64,000 nt of DNA from Sulfurivermis sp040755915 (GTDB lineage: Bacteria > Pseudomonadota > Gammaproteobacteria > Thiohalomonadales > Thiohalomonadaceae). The DNA lies in assembly GCA_040755915.1 (NCBI GenBank), contig JBFLWM010000037.1, forward strand, positions 21,128 to 85,127. The letters are read 5' to 3'. Positions within the stretch are counted from its first letter, which is position 1, and the number at the start of each line of letters is the position of its first letter. The notes beneath the pieces were generated by a model. The model made no database searches and was not told the DNA's origin. It saw only the letters and a program-made list of their open reading frames with translations. The position numbers and the translations under genes are program-made. Shown here piece after piece: positions 34,982 through 44,520 of this stretch.

Positions 34982-36382
34982 TTAGGCCGTGCCGGTTTTA
35001 CCGGGACGGGCAGCGCACTGGCGCACGAAATTCACGAAGCGCCGCGTCCAGTGGTAGCCGTCGACATCGCGCAGGTGGACGTAGTTGGCTACCAGGTTGC
35101 GGTACACGATGCCGTCGTGGCGGCCGTCGATGCCCGTACCGCGCACCATATCATAGGCATAGGTAAGTCCGCTGCTCAGGTTTTCCAACATCGAATAGTG
35201 AAATTCGTGGGCATAGAACTCGGCCGGGGCGCCTTCCCGCGGCCAGGGATTGGCGCCGGTTTCGCGCAGGCGCACATAACCGCGCCCCTGCGGCTTTTCG
35301 TACATCACGATGTCGCCGGGGATGATGCCGACCATGGCGGCGGAACGCTCGCCCCAGCGGATGGATCGGGCCAGATACATCAGACCGCCGCACTCGGCAT
35401 AGGCCGGCATGCCGCCCTCGATGGCTGCACGGATGGCCTCGCGCAGGCCGTTGTTGGCCGCCAGGGCATCCATGTGGGTCTCGGGAAAGCCGCCGCCGAT
35501 GAACAGGCCGTCCACGGCGGGCAGCCGGGTATCGTGCAGGGCGTCGAAGGGGACCAGTTCGGCGCCGGCCTCTTCCAGCCGCTCCAGGTCGCCGGGGTAG
35601 TAGAAGCCGAAGGCGGCGTCGCGGGCGATACCGATGCGCACCACTTTAGCCCCCCCGCCCTCAGGGCGGGGGGATGCCGGTGCTGATTCCGGCTCTGGGA
35701 GGGGCGGCGCACTGCGGGCGATGTCCATCAGCCGATCCAGGTCCACCTGGCGGGCGATGGCCTCGGCGATGTAATCCAGCTTGCCGTCCACCTCCACCGC
35801 CTCGTTGCTGGGCACCAGGCCGAGGTGGCGCTCGGAGATGGCCAGCTGCGGGTCGCGGTGGATGCAGCCGAGCAGGGGGATGTCGATATAGCGCGCGAAG
35901 ACCTCGCGCAGGCGTTCCTCGTGGCGCTTGCCGGCCACACTGTTGAGGATCACGCCGGCGATGCGGATCGACGGGTCGAAGTGCTGGTAGCCGAGGATGA
36001 TGGGCACCACGCTGCGCGTCATGCCCAGCACGTTGACGACCAGGATCACCGGTGTCTGCAGCAGGGCGGCGAGGGCGGCATTGCTGTGCCTGCCCTCGAC
36101 ATCGATGCTGTCGAACAGGCCCATGTTGCCCTCGATGATGCGCAGGTCGGCGCGATAGCGGGCGAAGGTGTCGTGAATCTCCGTCTCGCTCTGGGTCTGG
36201 AAATCCAGGTTATGGCAGGGATTTGCCGCGGCGCGGCTCAGCCACATGGGGTCGATGTAGTCCGGCCCCTTCTTGAACGGCTGCACGGCGAGGCCGCGCC
36301 GGCGCAGGGCCGCGCACAGGCCCAGGGTGATGGTGGTCTTGCCCGAGGACTTGTGCGCGGCGCTGATGAGCAGGCGGGCCAT
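34982..36382 (-). CDS. dsrN: DsrN, siroheme amidating cobyrinate a,c-diamide synthase homologue
   Basis: A 466-aa CobB/CbiA-type amidotransferase. P-loop SAAHKSSGKTTITLG near residue 8, CobB region FKKGPDYIDPMW, and a C-terminal class I glutaminase with nucleophile Cys in AYAECGGLMYLA and catalytic His in AHEFHYS. In A. vinosum DsrN amidates siroheme for DsrAB. It is co-directional with and only 3 bases after the TrpD2-like gene. Confidence 0.9.
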   Translation of the reverse strand: MARLLISAAHKSSGKTTITLGLCAALRRRGLAVQPFKKGPDYIDPMWLSRAAANPCHNLDFQTQSETEIHDTFARYRADLRIIEGNMGLFDSIDVEGRHSNAALAALLQTPVILVVNVLGMTRSVVPIILGYQHFDPSIRIAGVILNSVAGKRHEERLREVFARYIDIPLLGCIHRDPQLAISERHLGLVPSNEAVEVDGKLDYIAEAIARQVDLDRLMDIARSAPPLPEPESAPASPRPEGGGAKVVRIGIARDAAFGFYYPGDLERLEEAGAELVPFDALHDTRLPAVDGLFIGGGFPETHMDALAANNGLREAIRAAIEGGMPAYAECGGLMYLARSIRWGERSAAMVGIIPGDIVMYEKPQGRGYVRLRETGANPWPREGAPAEFYAHEFHYSMLENLSSGLTYAYDMVRGTGIDGRHDGIVYRNLVANYVHLRDVDGYHWTRRFVNFVRQCAARPGKTGTA

Positions 36383-36385
36383 GGA

Positions 36386-37387
36386 TCAGGCGGCTTTGCG
36401 GAAACGGTTCTTGTTGCGGCCCTGCCACAGGGCCAGGGCCTGGGCCTCGGCCTCTTCCCGGCTCTGGGCGCGGCCCATGGTGTAGAGGGCCACCGCCACG
36501 GTGCCGACGACGGCGCCAACGCCATACTCGTCCTCGCGGCTGCCGTCCCACACCTGGATCAGGTGGCTCACGTCCAGATCGTCCTGACGGATGTGGCGTT
36601 TGTCGAACATCGGCGGCCACTCCTCCTCGGCCAGCGCGCCGTCGCGCACCAGACGCACCAGACAGGCGATATCCGGGTTGCGCTCGATCTCGCCGCCCTC
36701 GCCCTTGATCACCGCCATGCGCGGCAGTTCCAGCAGCTTGCCGGCCTCCTGATGGATATCACGGTAGCCGGGGTGGAAGATGCCCTGCATCACGCAGGGG
36801 GCGTCAAAGGGATTGAGCATGCGGGCGATGGTGTGCACCGGCGAGCGCAGGCCGAGCAGGGGGCGCATCTCGATGATCTGGTGCAGCTTGGGGCTGAGAT
36901 GCTCGAGATCCAGGTAGGCAAAGTTGCCGGTTTCCATCTGGCGGCAGGCCTCGTCGAAACTCTGGGCGACGGGAATGCCCAGCTGCGGCAACACCTCCTT
37001 GGTGTAGATGCGGCCGGCGGTGTGGCCGCTGGCGCCGTGCATGAAGATGCGCACACCGCTTTCGGCCAGCAGCAGGGTGGACAACAGGTACCAGGGCAGC
37101 TGACGTTTCTTGCCGGCATAGCTGGACCAGTCCAGGTCGACCCGGGGGGCAGTGGCCGGGACCTGGAGCGACTCGCGGATGGCACGCACGGCGGCCGCCA
37201 CCTCTTCCGGACTCTCTTCCTTCACGCGCATCAGCATCAGGAAGGCGCCGAGCTGTATCGGCTCCACCTGGCCGTTCATGATCAGGCGGAAGGCCTCGTA
37301 GGCCTCTTCCGGCGACAGGGCGCGCGAGCCGTTGCGGCCCTTGCCCAGGATACGGACGTATTGTGCAAACGGATGTTCTTGGGTCAT
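36386..37387 (-). CDS. TrpD2-like glycosyltransferase-family protein in the dsr locus
   Basis: A 333-aa protein of the anthranilate phosphoribosyltransferase (TrpD2/YbiB) fold. Features: an N-terminal helical domain (RILGKGRNGSRALSPEEAYEAF), SGHTAGRIYTKEVLPQLGIPV, and GEGGEIERNPD. It lacks the TrpD GTGGD-type PRPP loop (MHGASGHTAG is the equivalent), so anthranilate transferase activity is unlikely. TrpD2 members bind nucleic acid or have unknown substrates. Its placement between dsrP and dsrN, 3 bases from dsrN, implies a role in siroheme or DsrAB maturation; this is inference. Confidence 0.8.
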   Translation of the reverse strand: MTQEHPFAQYVRILGKGRNGSRALSPEEAYEAFRLIMNGQVEPIQLGAFLMLMRVKEESPEEVAAAVRAIRESLQVPATAPRVDLDWSSYAGKKRQLPWYLLSTLLLAESGVRIFMHGASGHTAGRIYTKEVLPQLGIPVAQSFDEACRQMETGNFAYLDLEHLSPKLHQIIEMRPLLGLRSPVHTIARMLNPFDAPCVMQGIFHPGYRDIHQEAGKLLELPRMAVIKGEGGEIERNPDIACLVRLVRDGALAEEEWPPMFDKRHIRQDDLDVSHLIQVWDGSREDEYGVGAVVGTVAVALYTMGRAQSREEAEAQALALWQGRNKNRFRKAA

Positions 37388-37522
37388 GCCCAGGCACCTC
37401 AGAAGTTGGAGTGGTTACTGCCCGCCGGGGGCGGTGCGGGCCCTGCAATGGATACTGCCGTTATAGGGGCGGGCGCGGAATTTTACCACTGTTGCCGGGC
37501 AAGGTTTTCACCCGGCAAAAAC

Positions 37523-37550
37523 GCCAATGCCCCTGGGCAGGGGCATTGGC
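37523..37550 (-). terminator. Intrinsic terminator after dsrP
   Basis: On the minus strand GCCAATGCCCCT (37550-37539), loop, AGGGGCATTGGC (37534-37523), then GTTTTTG. The perfect 12-bp stem followed by five T marks the end of the dsrABEFHCMKLJOP transcript and separates it from trpD2-dsrN-dsrR. Confidence 0.85.
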
Positions 37551-37592
37551 AGATCACACGAGTTGCAGGCGCATGCGCCGCGAACCCGGCTC

Positions 37593-38801
37593 CTACTTGT
37601 GATGCGGGTCGACGGCCGCGTCGGCCAGGCTGGCCGGGGTCAGGCGCAGCACGCGCATGCCCACCACCATCATGGCCATGGCAATGGCGATGCCGGAGAA
37701 GCCCAGCACCAGCTCGGGCAGGCTCGGGCTGTAGCTGTTGACCACGCCGTCGGCGAAGGTGCTGCTGACGTCATAGCCCGGGAACAGCACCAGCGGGTAG
37801 GCCTGGCCGCCGATGAGCAGCACGTACAGCTGGGCAAAGCCGCCGAGAATGACGAGGGCGGAGGCCACGCCGATCCAGAGGCGGGAGTCGCGGGTGAAAC
37901 GGCAGAACAGCAGGCCCAGCGGCAGCAGGCTGCCGAGGAAGATCTGACCGATCCAGAACACCTTGGTGAACACGCCGCCGTCACGCAGGATGAAGGCCTC
38001 CACACCGTGATGCTCGGTGGCATACAGGTTGGTCAGGTGATACACCATGACGAAGTACAGTACGCCGCCGATGAACACGCCGAGCAGGTTTTTCAGGCGA
38101 CGCACCAGGGCATCGCCCAGCGGGCGGTTGGTCCAGCTGTAGGTCGCCATCATCACCAGCAGGAACACCGCCAGACCGAAGGAGAAGGACATGACGATGA
38201 ACATCGGTGCCATCAGCGCGGCATCGTAGGCCTGGCGGGCCACCAGCCAGCCGAAGATGGAGCCGGTACCGGTGGTGAGGATCAGACGCCAGACGAAGGA
38301 GGCAAAGCCGGCAACCTTGTAGAACTTCTTCACCGCCGGGTTCGGGTCGAGCATGGTCCAGATATACACGGCAACCAGTCCGAGGAAGCCGTTATACAGG
38401 ATGATGTTCCACGCGAAGATGGACTTGAAGTTGTAGTGGGTCATCGCCACGATGAGGCGATCCGGCCGGCCCAGGTCCAGCACCAGCACGGTCAGGCCGC
38501 CGATGAGCAGGGCGATGGCCAGCAGGGCAGACATGCGGCCCAGCGGCTGATACATCTGCTTGCCGAACACCGTGCCGATGGAGGCCACGTTGAGTGCGCC
38601 GGAGGCTGCGACGATGAGGAAGATGGCAAACACGTGCGGGGCACCCCACACGATCTGGTTATCCATCCCCGTCACCCAGTGGCCGCTGTGCTCCATGTAG
38701 AAGAAGGAACTCAGGCCGGCAAGGATGAACACCCCCAACAGCGCCAGCAGGCCGTAATAGCCCTTGCCGCTGCCGATCTCCAGGAACTTAGTATTTTTCA
38801 T
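37593..38801 (-). CDS. dsrP: DsrP, NrfD-type membrane subunit of DsrMKJOP
   Basis: A 402-aa polytopic quinone-interacting membrane protein of the NrfD/PsrC family, with about ten helices. It pairs with the ferredoxin-like DsrO and passes electrons between the quinone pool and the periplasmic module of DsrMKJOP. The C-terminal loop ends NSYSPSLPELVLGFSGIAIA. The gene starts 20 bases after dsrO and ends just before a strong terminator. Confidence 0.93.
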   Translation of the reverse strand: MKNTKFLEIGSGKGYYGLLALLGVFILAGLSSFFYMEHSGHWVTGMDNQIVWGAPHVFAIFLIVAASGALNVASIGTVFGKQMYQPLGRMSALLAIALLIGGLTVLVLDLGRPDRLIVAMTHYNFKSIFAWNIILYNGFLGLVAVYIWTMLDPNPAVKKFYKVAGFASFVWRLILTTGTGSIFGWLVARQAYDAALMAPMFIVMSFSFGLAVFLLVMMATYSWTNRPLGDALVRRLKNLLGVFIGGVLYFVMVYHLTNLYATEHHGVEAFILRDGGVFTKVFWIGQIFLGSLLPLGLLFCRFTRDSRLWIGVASALVILGGFAQLYVLLIGGQAYPLVLFPGYDVSSTFADGVVNSYSPSLPELVLGFSGIAIAMAMMVVGMRVLRLTPASLADAAVDPHHK

Positions 38802-38821
38802 GCTAGAAGCTCACCTTCCCG

Positions 38822-39577
38822 TTAAAGGCCCTGATAGCGCACGCCGGTGTTGAGACCGAGGTCAGCACGGATTTCGCTGCTGGCATAGGTCTTCACACGC
38901 TGGGCAATGTCGCTATTGGGATCGTTCAGGTCACCGAAGATGATCGCATTGCTGCCATCGGCCGCGCAGGCCTCGACACAGGCAGGCTGACGACCCTCGT
39001 CGACGCGGTGTACGCACATGGTGCAGGACTCGACACAGCCCTTGCCGCGCGGTTGATGCGGGCGCTGATCGGTCAGCGTCTCGTGCACGAAGGAGCGCGC
39101 CTTGTACGGGCAGGCCATCATGCAGTAGCGGCAGCCGATGCAGATGTGGCGGTCGACCAGCACGATGCCGTCGGCACGCTTGAACGATGCGCCGGTGGGG
39201 CAAACGTCCACGCAGGGCGGCGTCTCGCAGTGCTGGCACATCACCGGCAGCGAGTGGGTGGCGCCGGTGAACTTGTGGCGCAGCTCGACCTTGCGGATGT
39301 ACTGGGTGCGCTGCTTTTCACGGCTGTGGCTTTCATTGCCGAGTCCGTGTTCCTTGTTGCAGGCATCGACGCAGGCGTTGCAGCCGCTGTTGCACTTGCT
39401 GGTATCCACCAGCATGCCCCAGCGTACCTTGCTGCTGGCCGGTTCAGCCGCCGGCTTGGCTTCCGCCACACCGTACAGCACGACACCGGGGGCCAGCACC
39501 ACGCCGGCCGCCGCCGCAGCAGCGCCGCGGCCGAGGAATTCACGACGCGCCAGATCCGGTTGCTTGTGATCACTCAT
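38822..39577 (-). CDS. dsrO: DsrO, Tat-exported periplasmic iron-sulfur protein
   Basis: A 251-aa ferredoxin-like protein with a twin-arginine signal (LARREFLGRGAAAAAAG) and four-cluster [4Fe-4S] coordination: CNSGCNACVDACNKEHG, CQHCETPPCVDVCPTGA, CIGCRYCMMACPYKA and CVESCTMCVHRV. It is the periplasmic subunit paired with DsrP. ATG 39577 gives a standard Tat signal and overlaps the end of dsrJ by eight bases. Confidence 0.95.
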   Translation of the reverse strand: MSDHKQPDLARREFLGRGAAAAAAGVVLAPGVVLYGVAEAKPAAEPASSKVRWGMLVDTSKCNSGCNACVDACNKEHGLGNESHSREKQRTQYIRKVELRHKFTGATHSLPVMCQHCETPPCVDVCPTGASFKRADGIVLVDRHICIGCRYCMMACPYKARSFVHETLTDQRPHQPRGKGCVESCTMCVHRVDEGRQPACVEACAADGSNAIIFGDLNDPNSDIAQRVKTYASSEIRADLGLNTGVRYQGL

Positions 39578-40076
39578 GGGCAACACCTGCCTTGTTCTCA
39601 GAGACCCCCACCAGGCGGTTGAGCAGCACGGTGGAGTCGGTACGTTCCGTTGCCTTCAGCGCCGCAGAGGCCGGGCTCACCAGCGGATGGAACTGCGCGG
39701 TGGTTTCCGGCTTGGTGGCGTGGCACTCGAAGCAGTCCAGGGTGACGCCGGCATAGACGTGGCAATTGACGCAGAAGTGACCCTCTTCCGTCTTGCCGGC
39801 CGATGCCGTCGTGCCTTCAGCCGGCGCATGGCACTCCAGGCAGGCCTTCAGGCTGTACTTTTCGGTACGGATGCCCTGGTGCATGGTGGCGTCACGGTGA
39901 TGCTTGAGGAACTTCATGTGGTCACGACGCATTACCGCCGTATCTTCCACACACTGGTCGCCCTTGGCTGCGGGAATGGAGGGCAGGGGAGTCCGCCCGC
40001 CTTCGCCGGCGAGGGCCGGCGCCGACAGAGTCAGCGCCAGCACTGCCATGGAGAGAAGCTGCAGTAAACGCTTCAT
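39570..40076 (-). CDS. dsrJ: DsrJ, periplasmic triheme cytochrome c
   Basis: A 168-aa cytochrome with a signal peptide or anchor (MKRLLQLLSMAVLALTLSAPALA) and three heme-binding motifs, CLECH, CVNCH and CFECH. DsrJ is the periplasmic redox subunit of DsrMKJOP and has unusual axial ligation in A. vinosum; the CVED-x5-RRDHMKFLKHHRD segment near residue 40 holds the candidate ligands. ATG 40076 follows dsrL by 11 bases. Confidence 0.93.
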   Translation of the reverse strand: MKRLLQLLSMAVLALTLSAPALAGEGGRTPLPSIPAAKGDQCVEDTAVMRRDHMKFLKHHRDATMHQGIRTEKYSLKACLECHAPAEGTTASAGKTEEGHFCVNCHVYAGVTLDCFECHATKPETTAQFHPLVSPASAALKATERTDSTVLLNRLVGVSENKAGVAHE

Positions 40077-40087
40077 CGGGATCACCC

Positions 40088-42076
40088 TTAGTCGCCCATA
40101 CCCATCTGGATGTAGCCGGTCGGACATACGTCGGCGCAGATATGGCAACCGATGCACATCGAGTAGTCGGTGTAGACGTAACGGCCGGTGGTCTTCTCCT
40201 TGGCCGGAACACGCTTCACCGCGGTCTGCGGGCAGAACACCACGCAGTTGTCGCACTCGAAGCACATGCCGCAGCTCATGCAGCGCTTGGCCTCATCGAT
40301 GACCTGCTTCTCATCCAGCGCCACCAGGCGCTCCTGGAAGTGGCCCAGCACCTCTTCGGAGTTGACCATGATGTGGTCGCGCTTGTTGCGCGGGGTGTGG
40401 TTGAAGTGACCGAGGAACAGCTCGTCGGCCGGGATGATCTCGGCGAAGGAGCGGTCTTCGTAGTTGTGTACGGCAAACTTGGCGTCGGAGGTGCCGCGCA
40501 GACCGCGGTCGATATCCTTGGCAAAGCCTTCCGCCTTGATGATGGAATCCTTGTCCGCTGCTTCGAAGTGCTGCGGCTGCAGACCGGTCTCCATCAGCTT
40601 TTCCATCAGGTTCCAGTGGTGCACGTCCACCTTCGGGCGATGCACCAGCTCTTCGCTCTTCAGGTAATGGTCGATGCTCTCCACGGCGATGGAGGCCTGG
40701 CCGATGGCGGTGGTCAGCAGGTGCGGACGCACGATGTCACCGCAGGCGAAGAAGCCCGGCTTGCCCGGAACCTGGAAGTGCTTGTCGGCGCTGACCAGGC
40801 CCTTGTCGTTGGCATAGCCTTCGAAGCCGGCGACATCACCGGTCTGGCCGATGGCGGCCACGATCAGCTCGCACTCGATGTTGAATTCGGAGCCTTCGAT
40901 CGGGGTCTTGCCGTCTTCCTGCAGCTTGACTACGCGCAGGGCGGTGGCGCGGCCATCCTTGCCCTTGACTACTTCCACCGGGCTCAGCTGACCGACGATT
41001 TCCACACCTTCGCGGGTGGCATCTTCGATCTCATGCTGCGCGGCCGGCATCTTGTTGATGGGCGAGCGGGAGATCAGCATGACATCGGCGCCCTGACGGT
41101 TGGCGGTCATGGCCACATCGTGCGCAGTCTGGTTGATGATGATGTGTTCCGGGCGGTCCTTCTCGTTCTCCACGGTGATGTGGCCGAGACGACGGGCGAC
41201 GGAGGCGACGTCAATGGAGGTGTCGCCACCACCGATGACCACCACCTTGCCGGTGACGTGCTTCAGGCGGCCTTCATTGAAGGCAGCCAGGAAGGCCACA
41301 CCGGTGATGCAGTTGACGGCGTCGGCACCGGGGATCGGCAGGTTGCGGCCGGACCATGCGCCCATGGCGAACAGCACGGAATCAAAGTCCTTGGCCAGCT
41401 GATCGACGGTGATGTCCTTGCCGATCTTCATGCCGGTCTTGATGGTCACGCCCATCTCGACGATGCGGGCAATCTCACCGTCCAGCACGTCGCGCGGGGT
41501 ACGGTAGCCGGGGATGCCGTAGCGCATCATGCCGCCCAGCTGTTCCTTCTGCTCGAAGATGGTGACGGCGTGACCCTTGCGGCGCAGCTGGTAGGCAGCG
41601 GCGAGGCCGGCGGGGCCACCACCGATGACGGCAACCTTCTTGCCGGTGTCCTGGCCGGCTTCGTACTTGTAACCGTTGGCCAGGGCCTGGTCACCGATGT
41701 ACTGCTCGACGGAGTTGATGCCGACGTGGTCGTCCACCTGGTTGCGGTTGCAGCCGTCCTCGCAGGGAGCGGGGCAGACGCGGCCCATGATGGAGGGGAA
41801 GGGGTTGGCGTTGGTGGCGCGACGGAAGGCGTATTCCTGCATGGTCATGCCGCCGGTCGGCTTCTCGATGCCGCGCACGATGTCCAGCCAGCCGCGGATA
41901 TCGTGGCCGGAGGGGCAGCTACCCTGGCAGGGCGGGGTACGGTGCACGTAGGTCGGGCACTTGTGGGTCCAGCTCGCCTGCCAGATTTCCTGGGAGAACG
42001 GACGATGCTTGCTGTCGCCGTCCTTGTAGCGGCGGTACGTAAAACCCTTCTTCATGTCGTCGCTAGAAGTTGCCAT
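40088..42076 (-). CDS. dsrL: DsrL, NAD(P)H:acceptor oxidoreductase of the Dsr pathway
   Basis: A 662-aa iron-sulfur flavoprotein related to the GltD/NADPH-GOGAT small subunit. Fe-S motif C-P-x-PCQGSCPSGHDI, FAD site VAVIGGGPAGLAAAYQLRRKG, NAD(P) site KVVVIGGGDTSIDVASVARR, and C-terminal ferredoxin domain (CMSCGMCFECDNCVVFCP, CIGCHICADVCPTGYI). In sulfur oxidisers it acts with DsrAB as electron acceptor for sulfite formation and reduces NAD(P)+. ATG 42076 has GGAGAG at good spacing; a longer ATG is less likely. Confidence 0.95.
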   Translation of the reverse strand: MATSSDDMKKGFTYRRYKDGDSKHRPFSQEIWQASWTHKCPTYVHRTPPCQGSCPSGHDIRGWLDIVRGIEKPTGGMTMQEYAFRRATNANPFPSIMGRVCPAPCEDGCNRNQVDDHVGINSVEQYIGDQALANGYKYEAGQDTGKKVAVIGGGPAGLAAAYQLRRKGHAVTIFEQKEQLGGMMRYGIPGYRTPRDVLDGEIARIVEMGVTIKTGMKIGKDITVDQLAKDFDSVLFAMGAWSGRNLPIPGADAVNCITGVAFLAAFNEGRLKHVTGKVVVIGGGDTSIDVASVARRLGHITVENEKDRPEHIIINQTAHDVAMTANRQGADVMLISRSPINKMPAAQHEIEDATREGVEIVGQLSPVEVVKGKDGRATALRVVKLQEDGKTPIEGSEFNIECELIVAAIGQTGDVAGFEGYANDKGLVSADKHFQVPGKPGFFACGDIVRPHLLTTAIGQASIAVESIDHYLKSEELVHRPKVDVHHWNLMEKLMETGLQPQHFEAADKDSIIKAEGFAKDIDRGLRGTSDAKFAVHNYEDRSFAEIIPADELFLGHFNHTPRNKRDHIMVNSEEVLGHFQERLVALDEKQVIDEAKRCMSCGMCFECDNCVVFCPQTAVKRVPAKEKTTGRYVYTDYSMCIGCHICADVCPTGYIQMGMGD

Positions 42077-42148
42077 TTTCACTCTCCTATGCCTGTAGCC
42101 TTGTCTCCCCCCGGTGACGGTATGCACCGCGGGATGTGAAATTTATTG

Positions 42149-43717
42149 TTACTCGGTGGCCTCTGCTGCCGGCTCCGCCTCTTCTTCTCCCTGTCCGGGA
42201 AGAATGATCGCGTCCTTCACCAGCTGGTGCAGGCTGACGATGGTATCCATGGGGATGCCGTAGTACGGCATGACCTTGGTGAACTGCGCCTTGCAGATCG
42301 CGCAGATCGCCGCCATGGCATTGACCTTGTCTTCGTCGATCACCTTCTTCAGAGCCTCCATGCGGGGCAGGGCGCCCTTGACACGGAGTTCCATCAAGTC
42401 GTCGGTCAGCAGGCCGCCGCCACCGCCGCAGCAGTAGGTCACTTCGCGGATGGTGTCGGGCGCCATGTCGACATAGTTGTTGCACACCGCCTTGATGACG
42501 TTGCGCGGGATGTCGAACTGGCCGCCGGGCGCGGTGCCCATGCGGGTGGCGCGGGCCACGTTGCAGGAGTCGTGGAAGGTCACCACGCGGTGATCGTTCT
42601 GCGACTTGTCGAACGTGAGTTTGTCCTGCTGGATCAGGTCCCAGGTGAACTCGCAGATGTGCTGCGGGATCGGGTAGCTGTGATCCAGCTGCTTCTGCAG
42701 CTGCTGGGCGTACGGATCATCGCCGCCGGAACCGACACCGGTCAGGGTGTTCCAGAAGCTGTACGCCACGCGCCAGGCATGACCGCACTCGCCGACGATG
42801 ATGCGCTTGACCTTGAGGTCGATGGCGGCCTTGCGGATGCGCTCGGCAACCTTCTTCATGTTCGAGTAGGAGCCGATGAACATGGAGAAGTTGGCCGCCT
42901 CGGAGGCATAGGTGGACAGGGTCCAGCTGATGCCGGCGGCATGGAACACCTTGGCGTAACCCATCAGGCCGTCGATATGCGGCTCGGCGAAGAAGTCGGC
43001 CGACGGGGTGATCAGCAGCACGTCGGCGCCTTCCACGTCGAGCGGGATCTTTACATCGCAGCCGGTGTCGTCGGAAATCTCTTCGGCGAACTCTTCGAGA
43101 GTGGCTTCCAGTGCCGGTCCGGGCAGGCCGAGGTTGTTGCCGACCTTCTGCACCTTGCCGAGGATCTCGTTGCAGTACTTCTGGCCGTAACCGATGGAGT
43201 CCATGATCTCGCGGGCGGCCATGGAGACCTCGGCGGTATCGATGCCGTAGGGGCAGAACACCGAACAGCGGCGGCACTGCGAGCACTGGTGGAAGTAGTT
43301 GTACCACTCGTCCAGTACTTCGCGGGTCAGATCACGGGCGCCGACCAGGCCGGGGAAGAACTTGCCGGCAAAGGTGAAGTAGCGGCGATAGACGCTGCGC
43401 AACAGGTCCTGGCGCGCCACCGGCATGTTCTTCGGATCGGACGTGCCCTGGAAGTAGTGGCACTTGTCGGTGCAGGAACCGCACTTGACGCAGGCGTCCA
43501 TGAAGACGCGGAAGCCGCGGTACTTGCCCAGCAGGTCGCCCATCTTCTCGATGGCCTTTTCCTGCCAGTTTTCCACCAGCTCCCCGGGGAAACCGAGGAA
43601 GGTATTGTGATCCGGTGCCGCAAGGAACGACTTCAGGTGCGCCGTCGCATCCGGCTGGAGGGCAGGAATGCTCGGGTACTCCCGCATGTTCGGCGTGTCA
43701 AACTTGGCTGCAGCCAC
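42149..43717 (-). CDS. dsrK: DsrK, heterodisulfide reductase-like catalytic subunit
   Basis: A 522-aa HdrD-like protein of the membrane complex DsrMKJOP. Two [4Fe-4S] motifs CVKCGSCTDKCHYF and CSQCRRCSVFCPYG are near the N-terminus. The CCG-type domains (HDSCNVARATR, YCCGGGGGLL) coordinate the special cluster that reacts with the DsrC disulfide/trisulfide. Ends with an acidic tail. 36 bases downstream of dsrM. Confidence 0.95.
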   Translation of the reverse strand: MAAAKFDTPNMREYPSIPALQPDATAHLKSFLAAPDHNTFLGFPGELVENWQEKAIEKMGDLLGKYRGFRVFMDACVKCGSCTDKCHYFQGTSDPKNMPVARQDLLRSVYRRYFTFAGKFFPGLVGARDLTREVLDEWYNYFHQCSQCRRCSVFCPYGIDTAEVSMAAREIMDSIGYGQKYCNEILGKVQKVGNNLGLPGPALEATLEEFAEEISDDTGCDVKIPLDVEGADVLLITPSADFFAEPHIDGLMGYAKVFHAAGISWTLSTYASEAANFSMFIGSYSNMKKVAERIRKAAIDLKVKRIIVGECGHAWRVAYSFWNTLTGVGSGGDDPYAQQLQKQLDHSYPIPQHICEFTWDLIQQDKLTFDKSQNDHRVVTFHDSCNVARATRMGTAPGGQFDIPRNVIKAVCNNYVDMAPDTIREVTYCCGGGGGLLTDDLMELRVKGALPRMEALKKVIDEDKVNAMAAICAICKAQFTKVMPYYGIPMDTIVSLHQLVKDAIILPGQGEEEAEPAAEATE

Positions 43718-43753
43718 GCGTTTCTCCTTATACGTTCAAGCGCTAAAGTTCGG

Positions 43754-44482
43754 TTACTTGTCGAGTTCCGCTGCCCAGGGCGCCAGATGACGGCGCTCGC
43801 GCGGATTGTCGACCTGATTACGGGTCGGGCTGAAGAACACGCCCGGAGCATGCAGCAGCTTGCTGAACGGGAAGATGATCAGCAGCAGGGCCACCAGTGC
43901 CAGATGAACCAGCAGCGGACCGTCGCTGGGAAGCGGCTGCAGGTCGAAACGCAGCAGGCCGAGGAAGAAGGCCTTCACCATCACGATGTCGGTGTGCTTG
44001 ACGAACTTCATCATCAGGCCGCTGAAACCGATGCCCACCAGCAGGGCCAGCATCAGGTGATCGGACGGGTTGGTGATGTAGCGGATGCGCTCGACGAGGA
44101 TGCGGCGCGCCCACAGGCCGAGCAGGCCCAGCACCATGAAGAAGCCGGCGTACATGCCGAAGGGCTGGATAAAGGTGATGATGCCCCAGACCGGCTCCTG
44201 GAAATAGCGGAAGTGACGCAGGATGACCAGCGCCAGAGCGACATGGAACATCCAGCCGAAAATCCAGATCCACTTGTTGGACTTGAACAGGCTTTCAAAC
44301 AGCACGACCTCGCGGGCCATGCGGAACACCACGCCGCCGGTGGTAGTGGGGGCGGGCGTGGTCGGAATCTTGAGCGGAGCGGGCGTCGTGGCGTACTGGC
44401 GAATCTTGTAGGCCAGGCCGACGATGAACAACGCCGTGGCGGTATAGAACAAGAGTGCGTAGAGCACTGTCAGGAACGACAT
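43754..44482 (-). CDS. dsrM: DsrM, b-type cytochrome membrane subunit
   Basis: A 242-aa NarI-like diheme cytochrome b with about five helices; His ligands lie in WIFGWMFHVALALVILRHFRYF and in MMKFVKHTD / PLLVHLALVALLLI. It anchors DsrK and exchanges electrons with the quinone pool. A 20-base, near-perfect hairpin lies between it and dsrC. Confidence 0.93.
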   Translation of the reverse strand: MSFLTVLYALLFYTATALFIVGLAYKIRQYATTPAPLKIPTTPAPTTTGGVVFRMAREVVLFESLFKSNKWIWIFGWMFHVALALVILRHFRYFQEPVWGIITFIQPFGMYAGFFMVLGLLGLWARRILVERIRYITNPSDHLMLALLVGIGFSGLMMKFVKHTDIVMVKAFFLGLLRFDLQPLPSDGPLLVHLALVALLLIIFPFSKLLHAPGVFFSPTRNQVDNPRERRHLAPWAAELDK

Positions 44483-44520
44483 TCGTATCGACCCTCGCTA
44501 GAGAATTGAATTAGGGGGTG

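Noticed and set aside
35825..37741. 638-codon plus-strand frame over dsrN and the TrpD2-like gene
   Set aside because: Antisense shadow; same His/Gln/Val-rich composition as other shadows.
40142..44509. Two long plus-strand frames (665 and 787 codons) over dsrL, dsrK and dsrM
   Set aside because: Antisense shadows of strongly identified dsr genes.
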